Below, one piece after another: positions 33,837-42,108 of a DNA stretch of 60,837 bases. The translations under genes and the position numbers were made by a program. The notes beneath the pieces are model-generated. The model was not told the DNA's origin. It saw only the letters and a program-made list of their open reading frames with translations, and made no database searches. Within the stretch, counting starts at the first letter, position 1. Each line of letters opens with the position of its first letter. The stretch comes from an uncultured Actinomycetes bacterium (lineage in GTDB: Bacteria; Actinomycetota; Thermoleophilia; Miltoncostaeales; Miltoncostaeaceae). The stretch covers positions 1-60,837 of the forward strand of contig CAITWD010000030.1 in NCBI GenBank assembly GCA_903896045.1, written 5' to 3'.

Positions 33837-34526
33837 TTATTCGACGACGAATTCCTCTGGTGGTACATCCCGCCAGGCCTTGGCAGGGAGGCCTGCAACA
33901 AGCCGTTTTGCAGGGACATCCTTGGTGACAAGAGCGCCTGCAGCGACGAATGCTTCCTCACCGATCTCGATTCCGGGCAGGATCACTGCCCCGCCACCCA
34001 CACGGGCACCGCGACGGATGATTGCACCGAGAATGTGCTCGTGACGTGCATCGGTACGGCCCATGAAATTGTCATTGGTCGTCGTCACACACGGGGCGAT
34101 GAAGACGTGTTCCTCGAGTGTGGAGTAGGCAGTGATGTAACTGTTGGACTGAATCTTGCTAAATCCGCCGATGGCGACGTCATTCTCAACGCAGACGCCG
34201 CGGCCGACGACGACCGATTCGCCAATCTCGCAACGTTCCCGCACTGAGGCGAGGTCACCAATAATTGAGCGTGCGCCAATGTTGGTTCCCGCGTAGACGA
34301 TTGCTCCCGAGCACACCGCGGCACCCGCGCCCAAGACGAGTCCAGGAAGTGGGTCGCGTCGCGCGGTTGAACGCGCAGAAAGTCGAGGCGCCTTTCCCAA
34401 AACGACATTGTCCTGGATGACGCAACCATCACCAATCGTGGTGTTGTCATGGATCACCACATTCGCACCGATTTCGACATCAGCGCCGATGGTGACGTTG
34501 GCACCGAGCACCAAATTTTCTCTCAC
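33837..34526 (-). CDS. left-handed beta-helix acyltransferase (WbpD/WlbB-like)
   Basis: 229 aa from GTG 34526, overlapping the stop of the oxidoreductase gene as GTGA. Nearly the whole protein is hexapeptide repeat (LGANVTIGADVEIGANVVIHDN and onward). Late coils hold TTTNDNFMGR, the active-site loop, and GGGAVILPGIEIGEEAFVAAGALVTKDVPA, a typical ending of WbpD/PglD-like N-acetyltransferases. With the upstream Gfo/Idh oxidoreductase and UDP-sugar dehydrogenase it fits acetylation of a 3-amino UDP-sugar. Substrate is inferred from context. Confidence 0.75.
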   Translation of the reverse strand: MRENLVLGANVTIGADVEIGANVVIHDNTTIGDGCVIQDNVVLGKAPRLSARSTARRDPLPGLVLGAGAAVCSGAIVYAGTNIGARSIIGDLASVRERCEIGESVVVGRGVCVENDVAIGGFSKIQSNSYITAYSTLEEHVFIAPCVTTTNDNFMGRTDARHEHILGAIIRRGARVGGGAVILPGIEIGEEAFVAAGALVTKDVPAKRLVAGLPAKAWRDVPPEEFVVE

Positions 34527-35542
34527 GAGCCCGCCTTTGCGAGTGGGATAGCAATACCGCCAGCCTGGAGGCTCATGGTCATCGCCTCGAGTACTTCGAC
34601 AACTGTTGCCCCAGAGTGCCCATCTGCCAGTGGACGCGCACCGGAGGCCACACACCGGACAAACTCATCACAGACAACCCGGAGCGGTTCGACCCCGGGA
34701 ACTTTTGGACTGTAGATGTCGCCACTGCGGACCTGGATGTATTCACCATAGGTCTCCGTGCGCGGGATCGGGCCCTTGTCGTAGAGCGTGACCTTGCGCT
34801 CGTTCTCCATATCGTCGAACACGACCATCTTTTCCGATCCGATGACGGTCATTTTGCGCATTTTGTGCGGATCGAGCCACGAGAGATGGAGGTGTCCCAA
34901 AATCCCTGACGGAAAACGGATTTGGCCAAACACCACGTCTTCGACGCCAGGTTGCAGGTAGCTCTCTCCCGTTGCCGACACGCTGACCGGTCGTTCTCCG
35001 ACGAGCCAGAGCAGCACGGAAATATCGTGGGGCCCAAGGCTCCACAAGGCGTTCTCATCGGGACGGACAATGCCGAGATTTTGACGGTTGCCGTACAGGT
35101 AGTAGATCGACCCGAGATCGCCATCGTCAATCATCTTTTTCACGCGTTGCAGGCCTGGGTGATAGACCAACAAATGATCCACCATGACCACGAGATTACG
35201 GGCATCACCGAGTGCTGCCAGCTCGCGAGCATCGGCAGCACTCGTCGCGAGCGGCTTTTCGATGAATGTGTGTTTACCGGCCTCAAGCGCACGCTTTGCA
35301 AGCGCAGCATGCGTCGGTACCGATGTCGCAATCACCACGGCATCGAGGCTATCGTCCTCAAGAAGATCGTCATAGCGCGTGGTGAATTGCGTAGTCGGGT
35401 ATGCCGGCCGGTGGCGATCGAGAATCTCGTTATCGAGATCGCAGCACCACGCGAGTTCGGCATCCGACATGCGTGCAAAGTTTCGAGCGAGGTTCGGGCC
35501 CCAGTAGTTCATACCGACGACGCCGATGCGCACCTGGCTCAT
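34523..35542 (-). CDS. Gfo/Idh/MocA-family NAD(P) oxidoreductase (WbpB/WlbA-like)
   Basis: 339 aa from ATG 35542 (ATGA overlap with the dehydrogenase stop). N-terminal Rossmann domain with VRIGVVGMNYWGPNLARNF, AVVIATSVPTHAALAKRALEAGKHTFIEKPLATSA (EKP motif), and the C-terminal domain with LGPHDISVLLWL. The order 6-dehydrogenase, Gfo/Idh oxidoreductase and acetyltransferase is that of the WbpA-B-D route to UDP-2,3-diacetamido-uronic acids, where this enzyme oxidises C3. An aminotransferase (WbpE) is needed but is absent here. Confidence 0.78.
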   Translation of the reverse strand: MSQVRIGVVGMNYWGPNLARNFARMSDAELAWCCDLDNEILDRHRPAYPTTQFTTRYDDLLEDDSLDAVVIATSVPTHAALAKRALEAGKHTFIEKPLATSAADARELAALGDARNLVVMVDHLLVYHPGLQRVKKMIDDGDLGSIYYLYGNRQNLGIVRPDENALWSLGPHDISVLLWLVGERPVSVSATGESYLQPGVEDVVFGQIRFPSGILGHLHLSWLDPHKMRKMTVIGSEKMVVFDDMENERKVTLYDKGPIPRTETYGEYIQVRSGDIYSPKVPGVEPLRVVCDEFVRCVASGARPLADGHSGATVVEVLEAMTMSLQAGGIAIPLAKAGS

Positions 35543-36804
35543 AGGCGCCACACGTGCGGTGCATCCGGCGCGACCCGACGTAGATCCACAACCAACGGCG
35601 CATGCGCCACCACAAGGTCCCAGTCAATGCTGTCGTGATCGGTGACAATGACGGCCACATCGTGATTGGCAAGGGTTTCCGCGGTCAATGGCACGCTCTC
35701 GAGCCCCCGTGTTGCGAGTGTCGCGACATGGGGATCATGGAAGTCGACGATGCCACCATCGGCGGCAAGGAGATCGATGATGCGGAGTGCTGGGCTCTCG
35801 CGGGTGTCATTGACATTCTTCTTGTATGCAACACCCAATACGAGAACCCGACTGCCATTGAGTGATTGCCGTCGGCTATTGAGCGCCCGGATCACCTTCG
35901 AGACACAAAATGCGGGCATCTGAGAGTTGACTTTGCCGGCAAGTTCAATGAATTCGGTGTGGAAGTCGAATTCGCGGGCCTTCCATGTCAGATAGAACGG
36001 ATCAATCGGAATGCAGTGTCCACCGAGTCCTGGCCCGGGGCGGAACGGCATAAACCCAAAGGGCTTTGTCGCCGCCGCATCGATGACCTCCCACAAATCA
36101 ATCGACATTCGGTCGCACATCACGGCGAGCTCATTGACGAGCGCGATATTGACGCTGCGGAAGATATTTTCCAGCAGCTTGGTCATCTCGGCGACCTCGG
36201 GGGTGGACACCTCGACGATTGTGGTCATGGCGAGCCCGTAGATCTCGGCTGCACGGCGTGTGCATTCTGGTGTGAGACCGCCGATGACCTTCGGGGTCGT
36301 GCGGGTTGTCCAGTCTTCGCGACCCGGGTCGACACGTTCTGGTGAAAATGCGAGTGAGAAATCACGACCGGCTCGTAGTCCGGAACGCTCCAGAATTGGC
36401 GCCAGCTCGTCGCGCGTTGTGCCTGGATAAGTCGTGCTTTCGAGCACCACAAGTTGCCCCGGGCGGAGGCGTTGGGCCAGGCTCTCTGCGGCGCCAAGCA
36501 CTGCCGAGAGATCGGGCTCACGGTGTTCATCAAGCGGCGTCGGGAGGCAGATGAGGATCGCGTCGACGTCCCGCAGTTCATCCCAGTTGGTGGTTGCGCG
36601 AACCAGGCCAGAGCTGGTTAATGGGGCAAGTCGTGCACTGGAAATGTCTTCGATATATGAGGTGCCTGCGTTGACCGAATCCACCTTGGATTGCACGGCG
36701 TCGAGTCCCAACACAGGGACGCCGGCTTCCGCAAACGCGGTGGCGAGAGGGAGACCTACATACCCCAGTCCGATCACACCTACACGTGGCGCAGTTGCGC
36801 TCAA
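35539..36804 (-). CDS. UDP-N-acetylhexosamine 6-dehydrogenase (WbpA-like)
   Basis: 421 aa from TTG 36804, with AGAAGG upstream. NAD-binding GVIGLGYVGLPLATAFAEAG at 9-28, PTPLDEHREPDL, LESTTYPGTTRDEL and SPERVDPG. The catalytic Cys lies in GPGLGGHCIPIDPFYLTWKA. VLGVAYKKNVNDTRESPAL marks the C-terminal domain. The RVDPG and IPIDPFYL blocks match UDP-GlcNAc/ManNAc dehydrogenases better than UDP-glucose dehydrogenase. It makes a UDP-uronic acid for surface glycans. Confidence 0.85.
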   Translation of the reverse strand: MSATAPRVGVIGLGYVGLPLATAFAEAGVPVLGLDAVQSKVDSVNAGTSYIEDISSARLAPLTSSGLVRATTNWDELRDVDAILICLPTPLDEHREPDLSAVLGAAESLAQRLRPGQLVVLESTTYPGTTRDELAPILERSGLRAGRDFSLAFSPERVDPGREDWTTRTTPKVIGGLTPECTRRAAEIYGLAMTTIVEVSTPEVAEMTKLLENIFRSVNIALVNELAVMCDRMSIDLWEVIDAAATKPFGFMPFRPGPGLGGHCIPIDPFYLTWKAREFDFHTEFIELAGKVNSQMPAFCVSKVIRALNSRRQSLNGSRVLVLGVAYKKNVNDTRESPALRIIDLLAADGGIVDFHDPHVATLATRGLESVPLTAETLANHDVAVIVTDHDSIDWDLVVAHAPLVVDLRRVAPDAPHVWRL

Positions 36805-36895
36805 AAGGGCCTTCTTCGAGTCGTGTGGACAAAGATCAACTGCAACGGCGCGTTATCGTAGCCACTAGCGCCACTGACTGAAAGGATTCGCCGTC

Positions 36896-37504
36896 GTGGC
36901 CGACACTCTTCTAGACGGACTACCAAGGTTGGTTCGTATTCGGGATGAAGTCCGGATGCGAGGGAGTGCGGGGCTCGGAATTGGGGCTGCCACACTGGGA
37001 TGGGGAATCCTGTCGTGGGTCCTTGGAAACGGTGTTTCGGTGGGCACATTTGCCTTGAGTGCCGTCGTCATTGGACTTCCTACCCTGGTGTTGGCAGCAA
37101 TCGTAAGTGGTCGGCGCATTCGTGCCGCGGCCCAGCTTGGGCGACCGCCACGCAATGGTGTCTATGAGACCTTCGCGGCAGCCCGTGAACGCCGTACGCG
37201 GGTTGCAGGAGTCGTGATGTTTGCGGTGATTGTCTTGATGATGTTCGATCACATTCGCCATGGTGGCGGAGAGATGGCTGGGTGTGTGGTTGGTTTGTTT
37301 TGTGCGGTGGGTCTCATTGATGTGCGTGAGGCACGCCTCTGGAGTGCAATTGAGCGCAGCCGTGAGGATGCCCGGCTCTACGTCATTGTTCCGAGTCATG
37401 CGGTGATGGCACGTTTTGGCGCACAGCCGGTCTATGAGCGACCCGCGCAGGACGAGTCGTTTGGAGATGGGGTCACCCGTGTCGCGTATGACATTGATGA
37501 GTGA
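36896..37504 (+). CDS. hypothetical membrane protein
   Basis: 202 aa from GTG 36896. Four hydrophobic segments at about 25-43, 48-68, 102-118 and 126-143. The pair-wise arrangement is separated by a basic cytoplasmic loop (GRRIRAAAQLGRPPRNGVYETFAAARERRTR). A soluble C-terminus of about 55 residues ends VTRVAYDIDE. No family recognised. It sits alone, divergent from the UDP-sugar dehydrogenase and convergent with the 2-epimerase, with only 4 bp before the next stop. Confidence 0.55.
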   Translation: MADTLLDGLPRLVRIRDEVRMRGSAGLGIGAATLGWGILSWVLGNGVSVGTFALSAVVIGLPTLVLAAIVSGRRIRAAAQLGRPPRNGVYETFAAARERRTRVAGVVMFAVIVLMMFDHIRHGGGEMAGCVVGLFCAVGLIDVREARLWSAIERSREDARLYVIVPSHAVMARFGAQPVYERPAQDESFGDGVTRVAYDIDE

Positions 37505-37508
37505 GGCC

Positions 37509-38585
37509 TTAGCGCGACGCAACAAACTCCTCAATGAGGGCAGCAATCCGTTCTGAGGCCCTCCCGTCGCCATAGAGGCGTGGGGCATCGGCGGGGATCG
37601 TGGCGTCGAGAACTGCAGCGCTCACCGAGCCAGCGTGCATCCCCGTCAGGGTGTTGTAGCCATGTGTGACGGTTTCTGTCCATTCGGTGGTCTCGCGTAC
37701 GGTCACGCATGGGATGCGGTGCAGGCACGCCTCCTTTTGGACTCCACCAGAATCGGTGACCACGGCACGAGCTTGGGTCAAAAGTCGTGTGAAATCGAGG
37801 TACCCCACCGGTCCGATGAACGTGACACCGGGGATCTGTGATGCCTCATCCCAAAGCCCTGCATCAGTCAATTTGGCGCGAGTTCGGGGATGTACCGGAA
37901 AGAGCGCGGGGAATGGAAGCGCGCGGAGCATTTCGATGAGGGCGGCGAGGGCCTCTGGGGTGTCGGTTGCCGCGGCACGATGCACGGTAATCAGAATGAA
38001 TTCGCCCGGGGTCATTCCAAACGCGGTTGCGCCGATCCGGCTCGCGGCGGCATCGGCAAACATGAGAGCCGCGTCCAACATCACGTCACCAACCATGTGC
38101 ACACCGTGGGTGATTGCCTCGTGGTGAAGATTCTCCACCGCGACAGGAGTCGGACACAGCAGCAGACCCGAAAGGTGATCGGTGACGATCCGGTTCTGCT
38201 CCTCGGGCATGGTGGCATCGAAGGAGCGAAGCCCCGCCTCAACATGGGCGAGTGGAATGTTGCATTTGGCAGCGCACAGGGCCCCTGCGAGGGTCGTCGT
38301 GGTGTCGCCATACACCACAAGTGCCTCAGGGCGTTCGGTCGAAATAAGCGCTTCAAGCCCTGTGATCATGCCGGCAAGTTGCACCAACGGGCTGCCCTGT
38401 CCGATGCCGAGAGCGTGATCGGGCGTCGGTATCGCGAGCTCGTCAAAGAAAAGATCCGCCAGATCAGGGTCGTAGTGCTGACCGCTGTGCACAAGGATTT
38501 CGGTACCGCGACTGCGTAATGCACGCGAGAGTGGCGCTGCCTTGACAAATTGCGGGCGGTTGCCGACAAGAGACATCACGCGCAC
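37509..38585 (-). CDS. wecB: UDP-N-acetylglucosamine 2-epimerase (non-hydrolysing)
   Basis: 358 aa from GTG 38585, with GGGAGG at the right distance. GNRPQFVKAAPLSRAL at the start, SGQHYD, VYGDTTTTLAGALCAAK, HVEAGLRSFDATMPEEQNRIVTDHLS and VGDVMLDAA are all diagnostic. VTDSGGVQKEACLHRIPCVTVRETTEWTET closes the C-terminal nucleotide site. It interconverts UDP-GlcNAc and UDP-ManNAc or their 2,3-diacetamido uronic acid analogues (WbpI). Neighbouring WbpA-, B- and D-like genes favour the latter role. Confidence 0.92.
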   Translation of the reverse strand: MRVMSLVGNRPQFVKAAPLSRALRSRGTEILVHSGQHYDPDLADLFFDELAIPTPDHALGIGQGSPLVQLAGMITGLEALISTERPEALVVYGDTTTTLAGALCAAKCNIPLAHVEAGLRSFDATMPEEQNRIVTDHLSGLLLCPTPVAVENLHHEAITHGVHMVGDVMLDAALMFADAAASRIGATAFGMTPGEFILITVHRAAATDTPEALAALIEMLRALPFPALFPVHPRTRAKLTDAGLWDEASQIPGVTFIGPVGYLDFTRLLTQARAVVTDSGGVQKEACLHRIPCVTVRETTEWTETVTHGYNTLTGMHAGSVSAAVLDATIPADAPRLYGDGRASERIAALIEEFVASR

Positions 38586-38653
38586 CGATCACACCTCCCC
38601 AGAGCGGTTGCGATGCGAGCGCATCGCAGGTCGGTAGTTCATTCGCCGCCCGC

Positions 38654-39466
38654 TCACTGGTTCCCGTGTTGCGGTGCATCAACAGGATGATCAATTCGGG
38701 CGATCGCGGTCGCGCGTCCATCCGCGGCACTCGTGATCACCACCCCTTGGATGCGAATATCGTCTTCTGCCGGTACGAATCGGCCTGGGGCGCCGGTGAG
38801 AAAGCGGTTGATGATGATCTGTGTGTTCACGCCGATCACCGAATCGTGGGGCCCGGTCATACCCAGATCCGTGATGTAGGCAGAACCCCCTTTGAGTACT
38901 CGCGCATCGGCAGTTTGGACATGTGTGTGCGTCCCGACAATCGCGGTGACACGTCCGTCGACGTAGTGTCCGAGCGCGACCTTCTCACTGGTTGCTTCGG
39001 CGTGAAAATCCACAAAGATCTGGGCGGAGTGCGCGGCAGCGGTCGCAATCAAGTCATCGATGATCGCGAATGGGTTCGCCGACGCCTCAAGAAATACGGC
39101 ACCCTGAAGGTTGATGACCGCCGCAGGACCCGCCGTGGTTGCAATGCGTGCAATTGCCGCGCCGGGGGCATTTACGGTCGGCAGATTTGCGGGCCTGAGT
39201 GTGCGTGGATCGGTGCGAAGCATGTCGTGATATGACCGTCGTTTGAGGGTGTGATTGCCTCCGGTAATGACGTGTACCCCTGCGGCAAAAAGCTCCTCTG
39301 CTTGGCGGGGCGACGTGCCGCTTCCGTCGGCAGCATTTTCGGCATTGACCACAATCAGATCCGGTTGATGGGTGGCAATCAGCGTTGGCATGTACGCCAA
39401 CAGCGCACGCAAACTCGTTCCACCGACCACATCGCCAATCATCAGAGTGGTCATTGTGTTGGTCAT
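38654..39466 (-). CDS. ymdB: YmdB-family metallophosphoesterase
   Basis: 270 aa. MIGDVVGGTSL, NAENAADGSG, TGGNHTLKR, DFHAEATSEK and GTHTHVQTAD give the metal-binding Asp, Glu, Asn and His residues of YmdB (TIGR00282). Characterised members hydrolyse 2',3'-cyclic nucleotides and affect RNA turnover and biofilm genes. The ATG overlaps the stop of the M23-like gene (ATGA); ATG 39454 is an alternative. wecB follows 68 bp later. Confidence 0.9.
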   Translation of the reverse strand: MTNTMTTLMIGDVVGGTSLRALLAYMPTLIATHQPDLIVVNAENAADGSGTSPRQAEELFAAGVHVITGGNHTLKRRSYHDMLRTDPRTLRPANLPTVNAPGAAIARIATTAGPAAVINLQGAVFLEASANPFAIIDDLIATAAAHSAQIFVDFHAEATSEKVALGHYVDGRVTAIVGTHTHVQTADARVLKGGSAYITDLGMTGPHDSVIGVNTQIIINRFLTGAPGRFVPAEDDIRIQGVVITSAADGRATAIARIDHPVDAPQHGNQ

Positions 39467-40203
39467 TGCGTATGCGCCGAGCGGACAACGATGATTGAGG
39501 CGTGGTTTCCGGAATCACCTGAGAATTGCGAGATGTCTTGGGACTCGACTGCGCTGAGATCAATGACTTGCCCGAGTGGCGTGATACCCGCGATGACGGT
39601 GCTTCCAACTTTGGGAATTGGTGTCCCGGGGTGGGTAACCAGATGCCCCACCACCACGATGAGCCCTGGGGCGGTCTGTGGAGTAATCAGCACTTGATAC
39701 CCCTGTACCTGGCCGCGAATGACGTTGTTATAGATGCCAATGATTCGGCCGTCGACAGGTGAGTAGACGGCGGTCCCCGCCGCCGCCCCGACATCGAGCT
39801 CGGTGTCGGGTATTCCGGCGCCATGCGAACCCTCATCATTTTGATGCAAGGGCCCCGTTGGGGTGAGTGCGATGGCCGAAGGATTGGGAATGGAACGGAA
39901 GGCGATCGCCGTCACAGCGCCGGGGTTGATCGGGAGTCCAATGGTGATGAGTGGTGCAGTGGCAATGACCACGTGTGGAGGCGGGGATGAGATCGGCAGC
40001 GCGTTTGCGCCAGCAAGCGATCCGAGCGTTTGTGGATGCGACCCCTTTGTGCCGCCCGTGGCCCAGAAGAGAATCATCACCGCCGCGGCGACAACGACTG
40101 CGGAAATCCCAAGGGAAAAGGTGGTGCGACGTTTGCGCTGCGCCGCCGCACGACGACTGCGCGCACGTGAGCGAGAGGGGTCTGGGGCGCGGCGTGATGA
40201 CAT
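39463..40203 (-). CDS. membrane-anchored M23-like protein, probably inactive
   Basis: 246 aa from ATG 40203. A very basic head (SRSRARSRRAAAQRKRRT) precedes one membrane helix at about 30-50. The exported part ends in a fold with GTAVYSPVDGRIIGIYNN, GYQVLITPQTAPGLIVVVGHLV and VGSTVIAGITPLGQV, the strand order of LytM/M23 peptidases. The zinc ligands H-x(3)-D and H-x-H are missing (NHASI at the HxH position), so it is probably a non-catalytic LytM domain, which usually activate amidases. A TAGTGT box is 8 nt upstream. Confidence 0.6.
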   Translation of the reverse strand: MSSRRAPDPSRSRARSRRAAAQRKRRTTFSLGISAVVVAAAVMILFWATGGTKGSHPQTLGSLAGANALPISSPPPHVVIATAPLITIGLPINPGAVTAIAFRSIPNPSAIALTPTGPLHQNDEGSHGAGIPDTELDVGAAAGTAVYSPVDGRIIGIYNNVIRGQVQGYQVLITPQTAPGLIVVVGHLVTHPGTPIPKVGSTVIAGITPLGQVIDLSAVESQDISQFSGDSGNHASIIVVRSAHTQ

Positions 40204-40211
40204 CTGTCGTG

Positions 40212-40217
40212 ACACTA
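40212..40217 (-). promoter_or_regulatory. M23-like gene -10 box
   Basis: TAGTGT on the minus strand, 8 nt before ATG 40203; leaderless spacing. Confidence 0.4.
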
Positions 40218-40290
40218 TCTCAGTGGGACGCGAGGTGATTGCAGCGATCCCGGCAGGGAACTTCCCACCGATGAGGCATACAACCACTGC

Positions 40291-41406
40291 ATGAAGAGTC
40301 GAATCACTACCCCACCCTGGGCGATTTTCCTCGTTGCGGTCGCGTGTGTGGTCGCGGTGTGGATTCTCGCCCAGACCATCGGCCAGGTGCTGATCGTCTT
40401 TACATTCTCTGCGGTAATCGCATTGATGTTGCATCCTGCGGTTCGCGTGTTGCGGCGATGGCACGTTCCCAGAGGCATCGCTGTCGCAGTGGTGTTTCTT
40501 GGGTTATTCGCGATCATTATCGGAGTGATTGCGCTTGTGGTGACTCCCGTGCGGTCGCAGATTCAAGAGATCCAACAAAATCTGCCCACCTATAGCGCGC
40601 AGGCAGCTCAGCAAATCGATCGTTTGCAGGGATTTTTTGATTCTCATCACATCCACATCAATGTGCATCACCGGCTGACCGCATTTGTGAATTCAACCCA
40701 GCAGCAGGCCCGTCACGCAGCCAACAATGTGCTCAGTTACAGCCTGGGCGTCCTCGGGGCGATCGTCACACTGCTGATCATTCTTGTGGCATCGGTGTAC
40801 ATGGCCCTGGATGCACCGCGGATCCTGCAGTGGGTCCAGCGCCTTGGTGGACCCGGTGCGGCGTCATTTCTTCGTCGGGCCGAGACCAACCTGTTGCATT
40901 ATCTGCGTACCCAAGCGCTGGTCTCGTTGATCATCAGCCTGGCAGTGGGCATTGCGCTGTGGATACTCGGTGTCTCAGGGGTCTACCCATTGGGCCTGAC
41001 ATTCGCGGTCACCTTCATGACCTGGGTCTTCCTGACGGATTTTGTTCCCTATATCGGTCCAATTCTGGGAGCAATCCCACCCATTGCGTTGGCACTCGTC
41101 ACCTCGCTGGTTGGTGCAATTTGGGTGCTGGTGGCGTTCATCGCGATCCACGAGACGGTCCGACGGCTCGTTCCGAAGGCACTCGGGGATGCGGCAGGAG
41201 TCCCACCGTTGGTGGTGATTTTTGGGCTCTTGATTGGTGCGCAACTGGCAGGCGTGATCGGGGTCGTACTCGCGATCCCCCTCGTGGTCATTGCAAAGGA
41301 AGGCGTGAGCGTCTGGGCAGATATCGCGGTGGCCCGACGCGCAGAACGCGCGCAGATGTCCAACATAAGTGCACCACCACCAAAGTCATCGCCCTCGAGT
41401 GAATGA
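40291..41406 (+). CDS. AI-2E-family permease (PerM/TqsA-like)
   Basis: 371 aa with about eight membrane helices. An amphipathic region of about 75 residues (PVRSQIQEIQQNLPTYSAQAAQQIDRLQG) lies after the third helix, as in the family. FLTDFVPYIGPILGAIPP and GVIGVVLAIPLVVIAKEG are the conserved C-terminal blocks. Members export autoinducer-2 or act as Na+/H+ antiporters; the cargo cannot be told. The last 21 bp overlap the convergent aat gene. Confidence 0.87.
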   Translation: MKSRITTPPWAIFLVAVACVVAVWILAQTIGQVLIVFTFSAVIALMLHPAVRVLRRWHVPRGIAVAVVFLGLFAIIIGVIALVVTPVRSQIQEIQQNLPTYSAQAAQQIDRLQGFFDSHHIHINVHHRLTAFVNSTQQQARHAANNVLSYSLGVLGAIVTLLIILVASVYMALDAPRILQWVQRLGGPGAASFLRRAETNLLHYLRTQALVSLIISLAVGIALWILGVSGVYPLGLTFAVTFMTWVFLTDFVPYIGPILGAIPPIALALVTSLVGAIWVLVAFIAIHETVRRLVPKALGDAAGVPPLVVIFGLLIGAQLAGVIGVVLAIPLVVIAKEGVSVWADIAVARRAERAQMSNISAPPPKSSPSSE

Positions 41407-41994
41407 GCGTGGTGCGGCGATGGCCGCGCGCAGCCGTGTTCGATATTCATCATGAGAGATGACCTCGGCTCCAAAGCGACGCGTATGTGCGGTCGACATC
41501 TGGATATCCCACAACGCGAAACCCTGTGCCACAAGGTGTTGGGCGGTACCAACAATTGCGGCATTTCCTGCATCGGTGACGCGATGGAACATGCTCTCTG
41601 AAGTGAACAGCCCTCCCACGCTCACGCCAAAAAGACCACCTACGAGAGCCCCATCGCGCCACACCTCGACGCTATGGGCATGCCCCTGCCGGTGAAGGTC
41701 GATGTAGGAATCGATGAGTCGTGCGCTGAGCCATGTGTCGTCGCGGTCGATTGCGCATGCCGTGCAGACCTCGGCAAAGGCCTGGTTGATCTTGATGGTG
41801 AACTGTCCGGCCGTCATTCCCCTGCGCACCGATTTGGGAATGCGAAAGCCACTGATCGGGAGCACTGTGCGTGGGTCTGCCAGATAGAACGGCACTCTGT
41901 CGTCGGCATATTCAGGCCCATCCATCGGAAACGCCCCACTCGCGTAGGCCTCGAGCATTTCCTGAACTGTGGGTCCGGGAGGCGCACTGCGCAC
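41386..41994 (-). CDS. aat: leucyl/phenylalanyl-tRNA-protein transferase
   Basis: 202 aa from GTG 41994, with AGGAG upstream. AYASGAFPM, VPFYLADPRTVLPI, FRIPKSVRRG, TWLSARLIDSYIDLHRQGHAHSVEVWRDGALVGGLFGVSVGGLFTSESMF are spread over the chain and are diagnostic. It transfers Leu or Phe from tRNA to N-terminal Lys/Arg of proteins for the N-degron pathway with ClpS. It is divergent from hemB. Confidence 0.95.
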   Translation of the reverse strand: MRSAPPGPTVQEMLEAYASGAFPMDGPEYADDRVPFYLADPRTVLPISGFRIPKSVRRGMTAGQFTIKINQAFAEVCTACAIDRDDTWLSARLIDSYIDLHRQGHAHSVEVWRDGALVGGLFGVSVGGLFTSESMFHRVTDAGNAAIVGTAQHLVAQGFALWDIQMSTAHTRRFGAEVISHDEYRTRLRAAIAAPRSFTRGR

Positions 41995-42090
41995 GTACTG
42001 AGGTCTCCTGTGTTGCCGGCGTGCCGAACAGCCACCCGTGTCGCGTTACCCACGGGGGCGGCACTCAAGACCATATCCTCCAGATGGGGA

Positions 42091-42096
42091 TACACT
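42091..42096 (+). promoter_or_regulatory. hemB -10 box
   Basis: TACACT, 12 nt before ATG 42109, giving a leader of a few bases. An inverted repeat CCCGTG/CACGGG lies upstream at 42035-42056. Confidence 0.4.
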
Positions 42097-42108
42097 CAAA
42101 ATCGCACT

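Noticed and set aside
42035-42056. inverted repeat CCCGTG/CACGGG between aat and hemB as an operator
   Set aside because: Six-base arms with a 10-base spacer are expected by chance in GC-rich DNA; mentioned only in the hemB promoter entry.
41674-42108. 5' extension of the hemB frame
   Set aside because: The frame stays open upstream of ATG 42109 but runs through the divergent aat gene, and HemB homology begins after the ATG.
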